Assembly: GCF_000372745.1 (NCBI RefSeq)
Contig: NZ_KB889682.1
Span: 1 to 64,000 of the forward strand
Source: Embleya scabrispora DSM 41855
GTDB taxonomy: Bacteria; Actinomycetota; Actinomycetes; Streptomycetales; Streptomycetaceae
DNA: 64,000 nt
Direction of reading: 5' to 3'
Both the position numbers and the translations under genes were made by a program. Positions within the stretch are counted from its first letter, which is position 1, and every line of letters begins with the position of its first letter. This document shows positions 40,424 through 49,434 of this stretch, piece after piece. The notes under the pieces were generated by a model. That model saw only the letters and a program-made list of their open reading frames with translations. It did no database searches and was not told the origin of the DNA.

Positions 40424-41407
40424 CTACTCGGCGGCTTTTGCGGCCAGCTCATAGGAGCGGATCCGTGCGTCGGCATCGTAGATGGAGGCGTACAGCATCA
40501 GCTCGTTCGCGCCGGTCTGCTCAACGATCTCCGCGAATCGTCGCCGTACCGTCGTCACCGTGCCGCGTGCCTGTGCCGCACCGGTGGCCTCCACGTAGCC
40601 GCGGGTCTCTTCCGGAATCTCGTGGACGGCTGCTTCTTCCGGGGACAGCAGCGCCGATGAGGTCTGCCTGGATCTCGCGACGTCGGTCGGGCGGGCCAGG
40701 CGTGCGGCCTCCACCTCCGTGTCCGCTACGACCGTCTCGACCGCGACCATCACGTAGGGCCGGTCCGCCCACCGTGATGGCGTGAACAGTTCCCGATAAC
40801 GTACTGCCGTGGCGATTGTCCGGTCCGGGCGGATGTGGTGCGCCAGCGCGATCGGCAGTCCCAGTCGTGCCGCCAGTTCCGCACTGGCCGGGCTGGACGC
40901 CAGCAGCCACGGGCGGGTGCCGCCCTTGTCCGGTTGCCGGCCCGCGATCAGCTGCACGCCGCCTTCGCCGGAAAGGTAACGCAGCACCGCGGCCACGTCT
41001 TCGCCGTACTCCAGGTCCGTGCTCGGTTCGCCGCCTCGGCGCAGCGCCCGCACGATCGACTGGTCGAAGGTACCCGGTCCGCGGCCCATGCCCATGTCAA
41101 TGCGATCCGGGTGCAGCGTCGCCAGTGTGGCGAACTGTTCCGCGAGTGCCAGTGGCGCATGGTTGGGTGCCAGAACGCCGCCGGACCCGAGTCGAATCCT
41201 GCTGGTCCGTGCTGCGAAGTGCGCGATCAGAACCGCCGGTACCACGCTCGCGGAAAGGTCGGTTCCGTGATGCTCGGCGAACCAGATACGCCGGTATCCG
41301 AGGTCGTCCAGACGAATCACGGTTCGGCTGGTCGCGCCGAGCGACTCGGCGGCGGTGCGTCCCTGCTCCGCGATCACGAGATCCAACGCGGACAGTGGGA
41401 TCGGCAT
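40424..41407 (-). CDS. LLM-class flavin-dependent oxidoreductase
   Basis: 327 residues. ATG 41407 is preferred (MPIPLSALDLVIAEQG is a normal opening, GAGGA nine bases upstream). ATG 41422 adds five residues. Luciferase-like TIM barrel: GYRRIWFAEHHG, RIRLGSGGVLAPNHAPL, LHPDRIDMGMGRGPG, and a C-terminal GANELMLYASIYD. It uses reduced flavin and oxygen or F420/FMN for hydroxylation or reduction of an unknown substrate. Last of a four-gene minus-strand group with a GlcG-like, a NIPSNAP and an MDR gene. Confidence 0.85.
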   Translation of the reverse strand: MPIPLSALDLVIAEQGRTAAESLGATSRTVIRLDDLGYRRIWFAEHHGTDLSASVVPAVLIAHFAARTSRIRLGSGGVLAPNHAPLALAEQFATLATLHPDRIDMGMGRGPGTFDQSIVRALRRGGEPSTDLEYGEDVAAVLRYLSGEGGVQLIAGRQPDKGGTRPWLLASSPASAELAARLGLPIALAHHIRPDRTIATAVRYRELFTPSRWADRPYVMVAVETVVADTEVEAARLARPTDVARSRQTSSALLSPEEAAVHEIPEETRGYVEATGAAQARGTVTTVRRRFAEIVEQTGANELMLYASIYDADARIRSYELAAKAAE

Positions 41408-41458
41408 GAAGTGAGTCCTCATTTCCTGGTGATCGGCTCGGGGTGTTGTCGGATGGTG

Positions 41459-41497
41459 GGTCCGGTCCGGTCCGGTCCGGTCCGGTTCCGGTTCCGG
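41459..41497. repeat. GGTCC short tandem repeat
   Basis: Five perfect GGTCC units (41459-41483) followed by two GGTTCC units, in the gap between the oxidoreductase and GlcG-like genes. It is a simple-sequence repeat liable to slippage. No coding frame depends on it, but it lies about 50-90 bases above the oxidoreductase start and could affect its transcription or mRNA structure. Confidence 0.75.
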
Positions 41498-41627
41498 TGA
41501 GACGGTTGTCGATCAGGGCCGGGCGACGTCGGATGTGCCGTCGTGCCGGCGAGCAGGTTCGTTCGTGTCCTTCCCGGCGGTCCCACCGCCCGCCGGCGTC
41601 GAGCCCCCGCCAATGCGGTGGTTGCCG

Positions 41628-42071
41628 CTATGCGGGGATGTCGAAGCCGAGCATGTCGAGTGCGGCCTCCGCGGCCTGCCGGTCCTGTTCGTAGCTGCCG
41701 CCGGAGACGCCGAGTCCGCCGACGACGGTGCCGCTTTCGATGATCGGGTAGCCGCCGCCCACGGCCATCAGCCGGGGGTGGTGCGCGAGGGGCGCGACGT
41801 GGGGGTCGGTGACGTAGGAGTTCCACACATGGGTGGCGACGCGATAGGACACGGCTGTCCATGCCTTGTCGACCGCCACCTCGGCGGCCAGGAACGGCGC
41901 GTCATCGGTGCGCTCGAACGCCTTGAGATGACCTCCGGTGTCGGTGACCGCAACCGCGACCGGGAAGCTGATCTCATCGGCGGTGGCGAGCACTGCTTCG
42001 ATCAGCGCGGAGGCCGCGGAGCGGGTGATGGTGGGAGCGGACTGTGACTTCGCCTGCGTTCGACGGGTCAT
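41628..42071 (-). CDS. GlcG/HbpS-like small protein
   Basis: 147 residues from ATG 42071 with AAGGCACC upstream. A longer frame has no site. Family features: SALIEAVLATADEISFPVAV, VAVTDTGGHLKAFERTDDAP, KAWTAVSYRVAT, and the end GGYPIIESGTVVGGLGVSGG. The HbpS/GlcG fold is found in haem-binding sensor accessories and in proteins of glycolate or diol metabolism. No signal peptide, so a cytosolic member. Probably cotranscribed with NIPSNAP and LLM genes. Ligand unknown. Confidence 0.82.
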   Translation of the reverse strand: MTRRTQAKSQSAPTITRSAASALIEAVLATADEISFPVAVAVTDTGGHLKAFERTDDAPFLAAEVAVDKAWTAVSYRVATHVWNSYVTDPHVAPLAHHPRLMAVGGGYPIIESGTVVGGLGVSGGSYEQDRQAAEAALDMLGFDIPA

Positions 42072-42159
42072 CGGTGCCTTCTTGCGAGACGGATGAGGTT
42101 GGGGGTGATTTGTTGTGCAGGGGTGTTCGTGGTGTTCGTGGAGGGGGTTCGAGGACGCG

Positions 42160-42480
42160 TCAGCCCGGGGCGAAGCAGGGCGTCGGGGCCGCGCGGGTGA
42201 CCACGGACTTCTCAAGGATCAACAGGTCCTTCACAACCGGTTCGATCACGTCGTTCCAGAGGTCGCTGTCGTAGACGGCGGCGTACAACTCGACGCGCTG
42301 CACCTCGTTGTCGAACCGCCGGATCCAGATGTAGCCGTCCGGGTCCTCCTCGTCGGTGAAGGACGCGGTGACCATCATTCCCTTCGAGGTCTGGAACGGG
42401 ATCACGACCTGTTCCATGTAGCGGACCCATTCGTCCCGGCGTCCGGGTCGGGTCTGGTAGCGGCGGAGCTCGTAGAACAC
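42160..42480 (-). CDS. NIPSNAP-family protein
   Basis: 106 residues from a GTG at 42480 preceded by GGAGGAG. MFYELRRYQTRPGRRDEWVR followed by GYIWIRRFDNEVQR is the NIPSNAP ferredoxin-like dimeric barrel pattern. These small proteins often accompany oxidoreductase operons and are of unknown activity. Neighbours are an MDR oxidoreductase upstream and a GlcG-like gene downstream, all on the minus strand with gaps of 90-170 bases. Confidence 0.82.
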   Translation of the reverse strand: MFYELRRYQTRPGRRDEWVRYMEQVVIPFQTSKGMMVTASFTDEEDPDGYIWIRRFDNEVQRVELYAAVYDSDLWNDVIEPVVKDLLILEKSVVTRAAPTPCFAPG

Positions 42481-42646
42481 GACGGGGTCTCCTCCCTGAT
42501 CGCCGACCAGCGTCGGCAGGCGTCACCGGGACGCGGCTGCGCCCCGGTGGTTGCCGGACGTTCGGAGCCGGGCGGCGTGGCCCGGTCGAGGCCGGCCGGT
42601 CGTGCGCCCGGCGAAGGTGGTGGTGCGGATGCCGGCAAGGGCTGCG

Positions 42647-43615
42647 TCAGGAGGCGACGCGCAGGACGAGCTTGCCGCGGGTACGGTCGGTTTCGCCGCG
42701 GGCGTGGGCCCGGGCGACCTGCTCCAGCGCGAAGACCGCCTCGACCTCGACGGTCACCACGCCGGCATCGATGAGCTCGGCGATTCGGGTCAGGGCCGGG
42801 CCGTCGGGTTCGACCAGGAAGGCGCTCGCGCGCATCCCGCGCGAACGAGCAGCCTCGGCCAGCTCGGCCGAGACCCCGGCGGGGATCGCCACGAGCAGGC
42901 CACCGGGGCGCAGCACGTCGAGCGATCGGGTGCTGGTGCGGTCGTGATCGTCACCGACCAGGTCGATGACCACATCGACGTCGCGGGCGGCGTCCTCGAA
43001 GCGGACGGCGGTGTAGTCGACGAGTTCGTCCGCGCCGAGTTTGGTCAGCCAGTCGTGGCGGCCACTGCTCGCGGTGCCGATGACGTGCGCGCCCAGGTGC
43101 TTGGCGAACTGGACCGCGAAGTGCCCCACCCCACCCGCCGCCGCGTGGATCAGTACCCGTTGGCCGGCGCGGAGCCCCGCGGTGTCCACCAGCGCCTGCC
43201 ACGCGGTAAGGGCGGCCAGGGGAACGGCGGCGGCCTGTTCGTGGGTGAGACCGGCGGGCTTGCGGGCGAACTGGCGCGCCGGTGCGGTGACGTACTCGGC
43301 GTAGCCGCCGCCCGCGCGGGGGAACCACGGCATCCCGAAGACCTCGTCACCGGGCTCGAAGATGGTCACCCCGAAGCCGGTCTCCTCCACCACCCCGGAG
43401 ACGTCCCAGCCCAGAATGAACGGCGGCTCGCCCAGTACCCCGGCCATACCCGTGCCGGAACGCGTCTTCCAGTCCACCGGGTTGATCCCGGCGGCGTGCA
43501 CCCGCACCAGGACCTCGGTCGGGAGGGGCACAGGCCGGGGCACCTGCTCCACCCGCAGCATTTCCGGACCGCCGAAATCGTTCTGGATCACCGCGCGCAT
43601 CAATGTTGCGGACAT
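42647..43615 (-). CDS. Zinc-free MDR NADP-dependent oxidoreductase
   Basis: 322 residues. MRAVIQNDFGGPEMLRVEQV opening, GroES-like domain with PPFILGWDVSGVVEETG, Rossmann motif HAAAGGVGHFAVQFAKHLGA, and the ending GKLVLRV. Zinc ligands are absent. An internal Met at residue 6 (43600) is an alternative start. It is first of the redox operon and divergent from an HxlR regulator at 43756, a standard pair in which HxlR proteins respond to electrophiles or quinones. Confidence 0.85.
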   Translation of the reverse strand: MSATLMRAVIQNDFGGPEMLRVEQVPRPVPLPTEVLVRVHAAGINPVDWKTRSGTGMAGVLGEPPFILGWDVSGVVEETGFGVTIFEPGDEVFGMPWFPRAGGGYAEYVTAPARQFARKPAGLTHEQAAAVPLAALTAWQALVDTAGLRAGQRVLIHAAAGGVGHFAVQFAKHLGAHVIGTASSGRHDWLTKLGADELVDYTAVRFEDAARDVDVVIDLVGDDHDRTSTRSLDVLRPGGLLVAIPAGVSAELAEAARSRGMRASAFLVEPDGPALTRIAELIDAGVVTVEVEAVFALEQVARAHARGETDRTRGKLVLRVAS

Positions 43616-43699
43616 GCGTCAACTCCGAGTGGGTGGAACGGCGGGAGGTCGCTCGTGCGGCCTCCCGTTGATGCTGACGACCGTATCCACGCGCATATA

Positions 43700-43734
43700 G
43701 TTACCCGCAAGGTTCACTACTTCCCTCTGGGAAG
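43700..43734. promoter_or_regulatory. HxlR operator candidates in the MDR/HxlR spacer
   Basis: CTTCCC-tct-GGGAAG (43720-43734) is a perfect 6-bp dyad about 22 bases before the HxlR start. Just upstream, AGTTAC (43699-43704) and GTTCAC/ACT (about 43712-43719) form an imperfect dyad of the A-G-T-rich type HxlR proteins favour. Either could be the site for autoregulation and control of the oxidoreductase operon. Confidence 0.4.
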
Positions 43735-43755
43735 CAACCAGGCGAGGAGCGGTTC

Positions 43756-44169
43756 ATGGCCATGGAGTGTGCAACAGGCCGACACGGCGACCACGACGTC
43801 TACGCCGCCCAGTGCCCCTGCCGCGCGATGCTGGACCTGCTCGCCAACAAGTGGTCGGCGCTGGTCATCGGCGCACTCGAACAGGGCTCGCAACGCTTCG
43901 GATGGCTCCAGCGGCGCCTCCAGGGCATCAGCCCCAAAGTCCTCACCCAGACCCTGCGCCGCCTGGAGGACTCCGGCATCCTCACCCGCACCGTCTACCC
44001 CGCCGTACCCCTGCATGTGGAATACGCCCTCACCGATCTGGGCCACAGCGCCGCCGTCCCCCTCGGCCTGCTGCGCACCTGGGTCGAAGAGAACCTCGAC
44101 AACACCAGTACAAGCCCGTGCCGGCCCCGAAACCCGACGGGTCCGGAAACCACACCCACAAGCTCGTGA
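43756..44169 (+). CDS. HxlR-family transcriptional regulator
   Basis: 137 residues, GAGGAG before the ATG (a second ATG follows two codons later). Winged helix of HxlR type: LDLLANKWSALVIGALEQG, RFGWLQRRLQGISPKVLTQT then LRRLEDSGILTRTVYPAVPL. The conserved N-terminal Cys pair is CPCRAML (residues about 20-26), possibly redox-sensitive. The last 25 residues are low complexity. Divergent from an MDR oxidoreductase operon, its likely target. Confidence 0.85.
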   Translation: MAMECATGRHGDHDVYAAQCPCRAMLDLLANKWSALVIGALEQGSQRFGWLQRRLQGISPKVLTQTLRRLEDSGILTRTVYPAVPLHVEYALTDLGHSAAVPLGLLRTWVEENLDNTSTSPCRPRNPTGPETTPTSS

Positions 44170-44179
44170 GCCGGGACCG

Positions 44180-44194
44180 CCCCGTTTGCCGGGG
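44180..44194 (+). terminator. Small hairpin after the HxlR gene
   Basis: CCCCG-tttgc-CGGGG lies 11 bases after the HxlR stop, in the gap before the convergent aldo-keto reductase gene. It is followed by a short GGTCGGACC tandem repeat (about 44193-44217). No T-tract. A weak terminator candidate. Confidence 0.35.
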
Positions 44195-44361
44195 TCGGAC
44201 CGGTCGGACCGGTCGGATACACGCTGAGGCGGCAGGAATCCGAGCGCGTTCACCCGTGCACGACTGAGAAGGCAACTCGGCTTGCCAAAACGGCCGAAGG
44301 CACACCTCCGACGACTCGGACTTGTGGCCCCATGCCAGTCCTGGCAATGCCGAAGCCGTCG

Positions 44362-45414
44362 TCACGGTGGCGACTGTCGGTGCGCTGCCCGGGTTTCCGT
44401 GGTGCGTCGGCGGAGTTCCGGCTGCGCGAGCGCCGGTGGGACGTAGGCGACGTCGACGGGTCCGACGTCGGTTCCCGGCGGCACGATCTCGTCGATGCGG
44501 TCGAGCAGGTCGTCGTCGAGGAGCGTGTCCGCGCCCGCGAGCAGGTCGTCGAGCTGGTCGGGTGTGCGTGGGCCGATGATCGCCGAGGTGACCGCAGGGT
44601 GGGCGGTCACGAACGCCAGGGCGAGGTGGGGCAGCGACAGTCCGGCCTGCTCGGCGATCCGGGCGAGTGCTTCGACGGCGTCGAGCTTGCGTTCGTCGGT
44701 CATGTGCCGCCGTGCCCAGTGCAGGCGCCCGGCCGAGGCCGTTTCCGCGCTGCCCTTGCGGAGGCGACCGGCGAGCAGGCCCATCGCCAGCGGGCTCCAC
44801 ACCAGGACACCCAGCCCGTAGCGCTCGCAGACCGGCAGGATCTCGCGTTCGATCCCGCGGTTGAGGATCGAGTAGTGCGGCTGTTCGGAGCGGAAGCGGG
44901 CGAGCCCGCGCTGTTCGGCCACCCATTGGGCTTCGACGATGTCCGAGGCGGGCAGGTTGGAGTGGCCGATCGCACGGATCTTGCCCGCGCGCAGCAGGTC
45001 GGTCAGCGCGCCGAGGGTCTCCTCGACGTCGGTGCCGGGCTCGGGGTGGTGGGCCTGGTAGAGGTCGATGTGGTCGACACCCAGGCGGCGCAGCGACCCT
45101 TCGACGGCGGAAACGATCCACCGGCGGGAGTTGCCGCGCCGGTTGGGGTCGGATCCCATCGGGCCGTTGAATTTCGTGGCCAGGACGACGTCGTCGCGGC
45201 GGCCGCGCAGGGCCTTCCCGACGATCTTCTCGGCTTCACCATCGCCGCCGTAGACGTCGGCGGTGTCGATGACGTTGATGCCGCCATCGAGGGCGCGGTG
45301 GACGATGCGGACGCAGTCGTCGGGGTCGGGGTTGCCGTACGGGCCGAACATCATCGTGCCCAGGGTGTAGGCGCTGACCTGGATGCCGGTACGGCCGAGC
45401 GGACGGGTTCGCAT
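44362..45414 (-). CDS. Aldo/keto reductase
   Basis: 350 residues from ATG 45414 with GGGAGAAACCC upstream. Opening MRTRPLGRTGIQVSAYTLGT. Catalytic tetrad visible: Asp and Tyr in IDTADVYGG, Lys in LATKFNGPMG, His in LYQAHHPEPG. NADPH site near AIIGPRTPDQLDDLL. It resembles the AKR11/YajO-like class that reduces aldehydes and ketones. Located 57 bases after a VOC-fold gene on the same strand, both divergent from a WYL regulator. Confidence 0.88.
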   Translation of the reverse strand: MRTRPLGRTGIQVSAYTLGTMMFGPYGNPDPDDCVRIVHRALDGGINVIDTADVYGGDGEAEKIVGKALRGRRDDVVLATKFNGPMGSDPNRRGNSRRWIVSAVEGSLRRLGVDHIDLYQAHHPEPGTDVEETLGALTDLLRAGKIRAIGHSNLPASDIVEAQWVAEQRGLARFRSEQPHYSILNRGIEREILPVCERYGLGVLVWSPLAMGLLAGRLRKGSAETASAGRLHWARRHMTDERKLDAVEALARIAEQAGLSLPHLALAFVTAHPAVTSAIIGPRTPDQLDDLLAGADTLLDDDLLDRIDEIVPPGTDVGPVDVAYVPPALAQPELRRRTTETRAAHRQSPP

Positions 45415-45471
45415 GGGTTTCTCCCGGGGTGGAGGTGTGCGGCCGGTCCGGCCGCACACCTCGCGGAACGG

Positions 45472-45939
45472 TCAGGCCTGGGTGTACTCGGCCGCGACGT
45501 CGACGATCCAGGTGACGCCGAAGCGGTCGGCCAGCATCCCGAAGGCAGGCGCCCACTGGGCGGGACCGAACGCCTCGATCACGGTCGCGCCCTTGGCGAG
45601 GCCCTCCCACACGGGGGTGACCTCGTCGACGCTGTCGCCGCGGACGGACAGGAAGAACGGTTCCCGGGTGATCGTGGTGCCGTTTTCCCGACGTGTGGTG
45701 GGCGTGCCAGGGGCGGCCGGCGTGTGCTCGCCGGGTACGTCGTAGGCCATGACCCGGAAGCCGTTGTCGGCGACGACCTGGCCGAATACGACGTTCGTCG
45801 CGCCGGGCAGTTCGGCGGGCATTCCGAAGTCGGCGTAGGTGGCGACGGTGAGCCGGCCGCCGAAGACCGACTGGTAGAACTCCAGGGCTTCGCGGGCCTG
45901 GCCGTGGAAGTTCAGGTGCGTGACAGCGTTGAGCGACAT
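45472..45939 (-). CDS. PhnB-like VOC/glyoxalase-fold protein
   Basis: 155 residues from ATG 45939 (MSLNAVTHLNFHGQAREALE). YQSVFGGRLTVATYADFG and WAPAFGMLADRFGVTWIVDV are typical of the PhnB/3-demethylubiquinone methyltransferase-like VOC group. A cytosolic dimer, often annotated as glyoxalase- or antibiotic-resistance-like, with unknown substrate. Operon with the aldo-keto reductase; divergent from the WYL regulator. Confidence 0.84.
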   Translation of the reverse strand: MSLNAVTHLNFHGQAREALEFYQSVFGGRLTVATYADFGMPAELPGATNVVFGQVVADNGFRVMAYDVPGEHTPAAPGTPTTRRENGTTITREPFFLSVRGDSVDEVTPVWEGLAKGATVIEAFGPAQWAPAFGMLADRFGVTWIVDVAAEYTQA

Positions 45940-46052
45940 CGTGTTCCGGTCCTTCACGAGTGATTTCCGGTGCCGGAGGTTTCCGGCGACGGGACCGACG
46001 ATGTCGGCAGTACAGGTCAGGGAACGTCCGCTACTTGTGGCATGGTGAAAAC

Positions 46053-47042
46053 GTGCCGATCGCCTCCTCGACGACGACCTCCAGCCGGCTGCTGGCGCTG
46101 CTGTCCATGCTGCAGGCCCGCCGCGACTGGCCGGGCGGCCTGCTCGCCGAGCGGCTGGGCGTCAGCGAACGAACCGTGCGCCGCGACGTCGACCGGCTGC
46201 GCGAGCTGGGGTACCCGGTGCGGGCGATCAAGGGCCCCGACGGCGGCTACCGGCTCGAAGCGGGCAGCCAGGTGCCGCCACTGCTGTTCGACGAGGAGCA
46301 GGCGGTCGCGCTGGCCGTGGCGCTGCGGATCGCCGTCGGGACGGGCGCGGGCATCGAGGAGGCTGCCGCGCGGGCGCTGGCCACCGTGCGGCAGGTGTTG
46401 CCGTTGCGGTTGCGGCAGCGGGTCGACGCCCTCGAGATCAGCGCGGCCGGGCACGGTGTCGATCCGCAGGTCGATACCGGGGTCCTGCTGACGCTGAGTG
46501 CCGCGGTCCGCGCGGGGGAGGAGCTGCGGTTCGACTACCGCTCACCGGGGCGCACCGAGGATGCCGAGCCGCGCCCGCCTCGCCGGGTGCAGCCACATCA
46601 CCTGGTGGTGCGGGCCGGGCGCTGGTACGTCGTCGGCTGGGACCCCGACCGCGGCGACTGGCGGACCTTCCGTGTCGACCGGATGACACCGCGGGTCCCG
46701 ACCGGGCCGCGGTTCGTTCCCCGTGAAGTGCCGGGTGGCGACGTGACCGCCTTCCTGTCGGCCCGGTTCAAGGGTTCCGAGAGCGCGGACGCCTGGCCCT
46801 GCCGTGGCGAGGTGATCCTCGGCCTGCCGGTGGCGGAGGTGGCCCCGTTCGCCGGCGACGGTGGCGTCGAGGAACTCGGCGCCGACCGGACCAGGTTGAC
46901 GACGGGATCCTGGTCCTGGGACGCCCTCGCGGCGGCGTTGGTCCGCTTCGACACCGAGATCGAGGTGTTTGCCCCGCCGGAGCTGCGTGCGGCGTTCGCG
47001 GAGCTGTCGCGTCGCGCCGGCCGCGCCGCAGGGACCGGATAG
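46053..47042 (+). CDS. YafY-type HTH/WYL-domain regulator
   Basis: 329 residues from GTG 46053. Upstream in-frame sequence lacks a site. N-terminal winged helix: SRLLALLSMLQARRDWPGGL with LGVSERTVRRDVDRLRELGY. The WYL domain is about 140-220: RVQPHHLVVRAGRWYVVGWD, DWRTFRVDRM. A WCX-like C-terminal part follows. Such proteins bind nucleic acid or small ligands and often regulate glyoxalase/VOC genes adjacent to them. Divergent from the VOC/aldo-keto reductase operon across about 113 bases with a direct repeat of TTTCCGG. Confidence 0.85.
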   Translation: MPIASSTTTSSRLLALLSMLQARRDWPGGLLAERLGVSERTVRRDVDRLRELGYPVRAIKGPDGGYRLEAGSQVPPLLFDEEQAVALAVALRIAVGTGAGIEEAAARALATVRQVLPLRLRQRVDALEISAAGHGVDPQVDTGVLLTLSAAVRAGEELRFDYRSPGRTEDAEPRPPRRVQPHHLVVRAGRWYVVGWDPDRGDWRTFRVDRMTPRVPTGPRFVPREVPGGDVTAFLSARFKGSESADAWPCRGEVILGLPVAEVAPFAGDGGVEELGADRTRLTTGSWSWDALAAALVRFDTEIEVFAPPELRAAFAELSRRAGRAAGTG

Positions 47043-47233
47043 GGCGGCAGGCCACGTGCCGGCGAACTCCACGGCCGCGAGGACCTGCGGGTGGTTCTGC
47101 GGCCCGATCCGCTTGTTCCGCACTCTTCTTGTCCCGCATTCCCATATCCACCCAACGAGGCTGGGAGGGCCGGCGGCGCCGTGCGAACGGATGAACCGGG
47201 GCGAACCTCGACCGTCGTAGCCGGGCGGGGCGG

Positions 47234-47416
47234 GCCTTCAGTGAACGGACGGCCGTCATCGTGGCCGTCTCCGTTGCCGCCGCCGTGTTTTCCAAGGTCG
47301 TGGTGGAGGATCCGATCCGATTCCGGGCCGGCTGGGCGCGCGGTCGGACCGGGGCCGTTGCCCTGGTGGCCACGTTCGCCACGATGGCGGTCCTGTGGGC
47401 GGTGATCCCGGAGCCC
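47234..47416 (+). pseudogene. Fragment of a membrane acyltransferase-3 family protein
   Basis: A frame reads FSERTAVIVAVSVAAAVFSK, then VVVEDPIRFRAGWARGR and a hydrophobic helix (GAVALVATFATMAVLWAVIP). VEDPIR directly after a membrane helix is the hallmark near the C-terminal end of acyltransferase-3 (OafA-like) proteins. No start and no earlier membrane helices remain. It is flanked by the WYL gene and a convergent deacetylase gene. The other parts of 47043-47570 show nothing recognisable. Confidence 0.5.
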
Positions 47417-47570
47417 CGCAGTGGGGCGGGACCCCGTGGACATCACCCAACTCACCATCGCGCGTTGAGGTTTGCGCGACGAGGCCGGCCGGTCCCGGGC
47501 CTCGAGGGCGTGGCGCGCATGCCGCGAGTCGGAGCGCCTCGGCGAGCTGCGGCCGGTCGCCCACGCGGGT

Positions 47571-48386
47571 TCACGATTGCGGGAAGCTGTAGTGGTAGCC
47601 CTGTTCGTCGAACCAGGTCAGGAGCTTTTCGAGAGCCTGGAAGGACTGTTCGCGGTTGCCGCCGCCGTCGTGCATCAAGACGGTGGGTCCCTTGGCCAGT
47701 TGCTGTTGGACGCGGGTGACGATGGCGTCGACTCCGGGGCGCTGGTAGTCGCTCGGGTCGACGTTCCAACCGAGGGGACGCATGCCGTGGTCGGCGGCGA
47801 CCCGGCGGCTTTCCGGGGTGAACGCGCCACCGGGTGCGCGGTAGTACCAGATCCGTCGGCCTCCCGACGCCCGGTCGATCATGTCCTTGGCGTCGAGGAT
47901 TTCCCGTGTCTGGTAGTCGACCGGTTTCTTGTCCATGCCGGTGTCGTGATGCACCGAGTGGTCGCACAGGCGGTGGCCGGCGTCGACGATCCTGCCCAGC
48001 AGTTCGGGGTTGGCCTTTGCCGCGGGCCCCAGGACGCAGAACACGGCCTTGGCGTCGTGCTTCCCGAGCAGATCCAGGAAGCGGGGCGTCCACACGGGGT
48101 CCGGGCCGTCGTCGAGGGTGAGGTTGACCGTCTTGCCGCCGTCCTCCGAGTGCCGCGATATCGACGGATCGACCCTGGCGCCCTCCTTGGGGCGCGGGGC
48201 GATCGGCGGTTCGACACCGGCGGCGCCCGGCACCGGGCGGGCCGCCTGGCGGGTGCCGCCGACGGGCCGGTTCGCCGGTGTGTCGGAGGCGCCGGCGCAA
48301 CTCGCGAGGGTTGCCGCGGTCACGATGACGGCTATTGCCGTGCCCGCGCCCCTCGCCATGTCGCGGCGACGTATTCCACCCATCAT
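47571..48386 (-). CDS. Polysaccharide deacetylase lipoprotein (NodB fold)
   Basis: About 271 residues from ATG 48386 (a second ATG is the next codon). Signal peptide with lipobox: AIAVIVTAATLASCAGAS, Cys to be lipidated, so anchored on the outer face of the membrane. NodB domain: LTLDDGPDPVWTPRFLDLL (catalytic Asp and metal Asp), DHSVHHD (metal His pair), YYRAPGGAFTPE (Arg) and VLMHDGGG. It would remove N-acetyl groups from cell-wall or extracellular glycans. Stands alone, divergent from a two-component operon, which might regulate it. Confidence 0.87.
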   Translation of the reverse strand: MMGGIRRRDMARGAGTAIAVIVTAATLASCAGASDTPANRPVGGTRQAARPVPGAAGVEPPIAPRPKEGARVDPSISRHSEDGGKTVNLTLDDGPDPVWTPRFLDLLGKHDAKAVFCVLGPAAKANPELLGRIVDAGHRLCDHSVHHDTGMDKKPVDYQTREILDAKDMIDRASGGRRIWYYRAPGGAFTPESRRVAADHGMRPLGWNVDPSDYQRPGVDAIVTRVQQQLAKGPTVLMHDGGGNREQSFQALEKLLTWFDEQGYHYSFPQS

Positions 48387-48726
48387 CACAGATATTCCTG
48401 TCTCGATATCCCGGGTCTTCGTTCGACTGCTCGCCGAGCCAAACACGTTCGGGTATCGAAACCGGAGGCCGTCATCGTCTCGTCACATATCGCGCACGGG
48501 TCCGTCATCCCGGGACCATACGGTGGTCAACGGCGAGGCTCTGAGCCGTGCGAGCAGGCGCCCACCGCCCGCCGACCGGTTCCGGAGGGGATCGGCATCG
48601 CGAAATCCGTCGTAAAGTCGAACGCCACCGCAGACCGCCGTCCCCGCCTCACCACGACATCGTCGGACGGCCCGGACACGGCCCCCGTAATCCGCCGTGA
48701 CGACTCAGCAGGGAATTGTCACCACC

Positions 48727-49434
48727 ATGCCACGCGTATTGCTCATCGAAGACGATCCCGCGGTCCGAAGAGGCGTCGGCATCGCACTGCGACGACGCGG
48801 CCACGAAGTCGCCGTCGCGCCCACCGGGGAGGCCGGACTCGCCACCCTGGAGGACTTCCGCCCCGATCTCGTCCTGCTGGACCTGATGCTGCCGGGCATC
48901 AACGGCCTGGAGGTGTGCCGCCGGATCCGGGAGCGACACCAACTCCCGATCATCATCCTCACCGCCCGCGGCGACGACATCGACATCGTGGTCGGCCTGG
49001 AGGCCGGCGCGGACGACTACGTCGTCAAGCCGGCCGGCGGCGAGGTCCTGGGCGCCCGGATCAAGGCCGCCCTGCGCCGCGCCGTTCCCGCCGACCCCGA
49101 AGACGGCACCGCCGAGGACTCGGTGTCGGCCCGGGCCGACCGGTACGGCGATCTGACCGTCGACCGGGCCGCCCTCATCGTGTCCAAGAACGGAACCGAC
49201 CTCGCGCTCGCGCCCTCCGAACTCAAACTGCTGCTGTACCTGTCCGCCTCCGCCGGGCGCGTCTACAGCCGTGACATCCTCCTCGAACGCGTCTGGGAAC
49301 ACAGCTTCGCCGGGGACGCCCGACTGGTGGACGCGTGCGTGCTGCGGCTGCGCGGGAAGGTCGAGGACGACCCGCGCCGCCCCCGCTACGTACAGACGGT
49401 CCGCGGCTTCGGTTACCGATTCGGACCGCTGTGA
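48727..49434 (+). CDS. OmpR-family response regulator
   Basis: 235 residues from ATG 48727 (MPRVLLIEDDPAVRR). A GTG at 48697 would add ten residues. Receiver domain: acidic pair EDD, phospho-acceptor Asp in LVLLDLMLPGINGLEVC, Thr in IIILTARGDD and Lys in YVVKPAGG. The winged-helix effector is about 140-235: LAPSELKLLLYLSASAGRVY, VRGFGYRF. Resembles CseB-type and other Streptomyces regulators linked to envelope stress. Its stop overlaps the kinase start by four bases. Confidence 0.88.
   Translation: MPRVLLIEDDPAVRRGVGIALRRRGHEVAVAPTGEAGLATLEDFRPDLVLLDLMLPGINGLEVCRRIRERHQLPIIILTARGDDIDIVVGLEAGADDYVVKPAGGEVLGARIKAALRRAVPADPEDGTAEDSVSARADRYGDLTVDRAALIVSKNGTDLALAPSELKLLLYLSASAGRVYSRDILLERVWEHSFAGDARLVDACVLRLRGKVEDDPRRPRYVQTVRGFGYRFGPL

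Noticed and set aside
41459-41497. CRISPR-like repeat
   Set aside because: The units are 5-6 bp tandem copies without spacers; it is a simple-sequence repeat.
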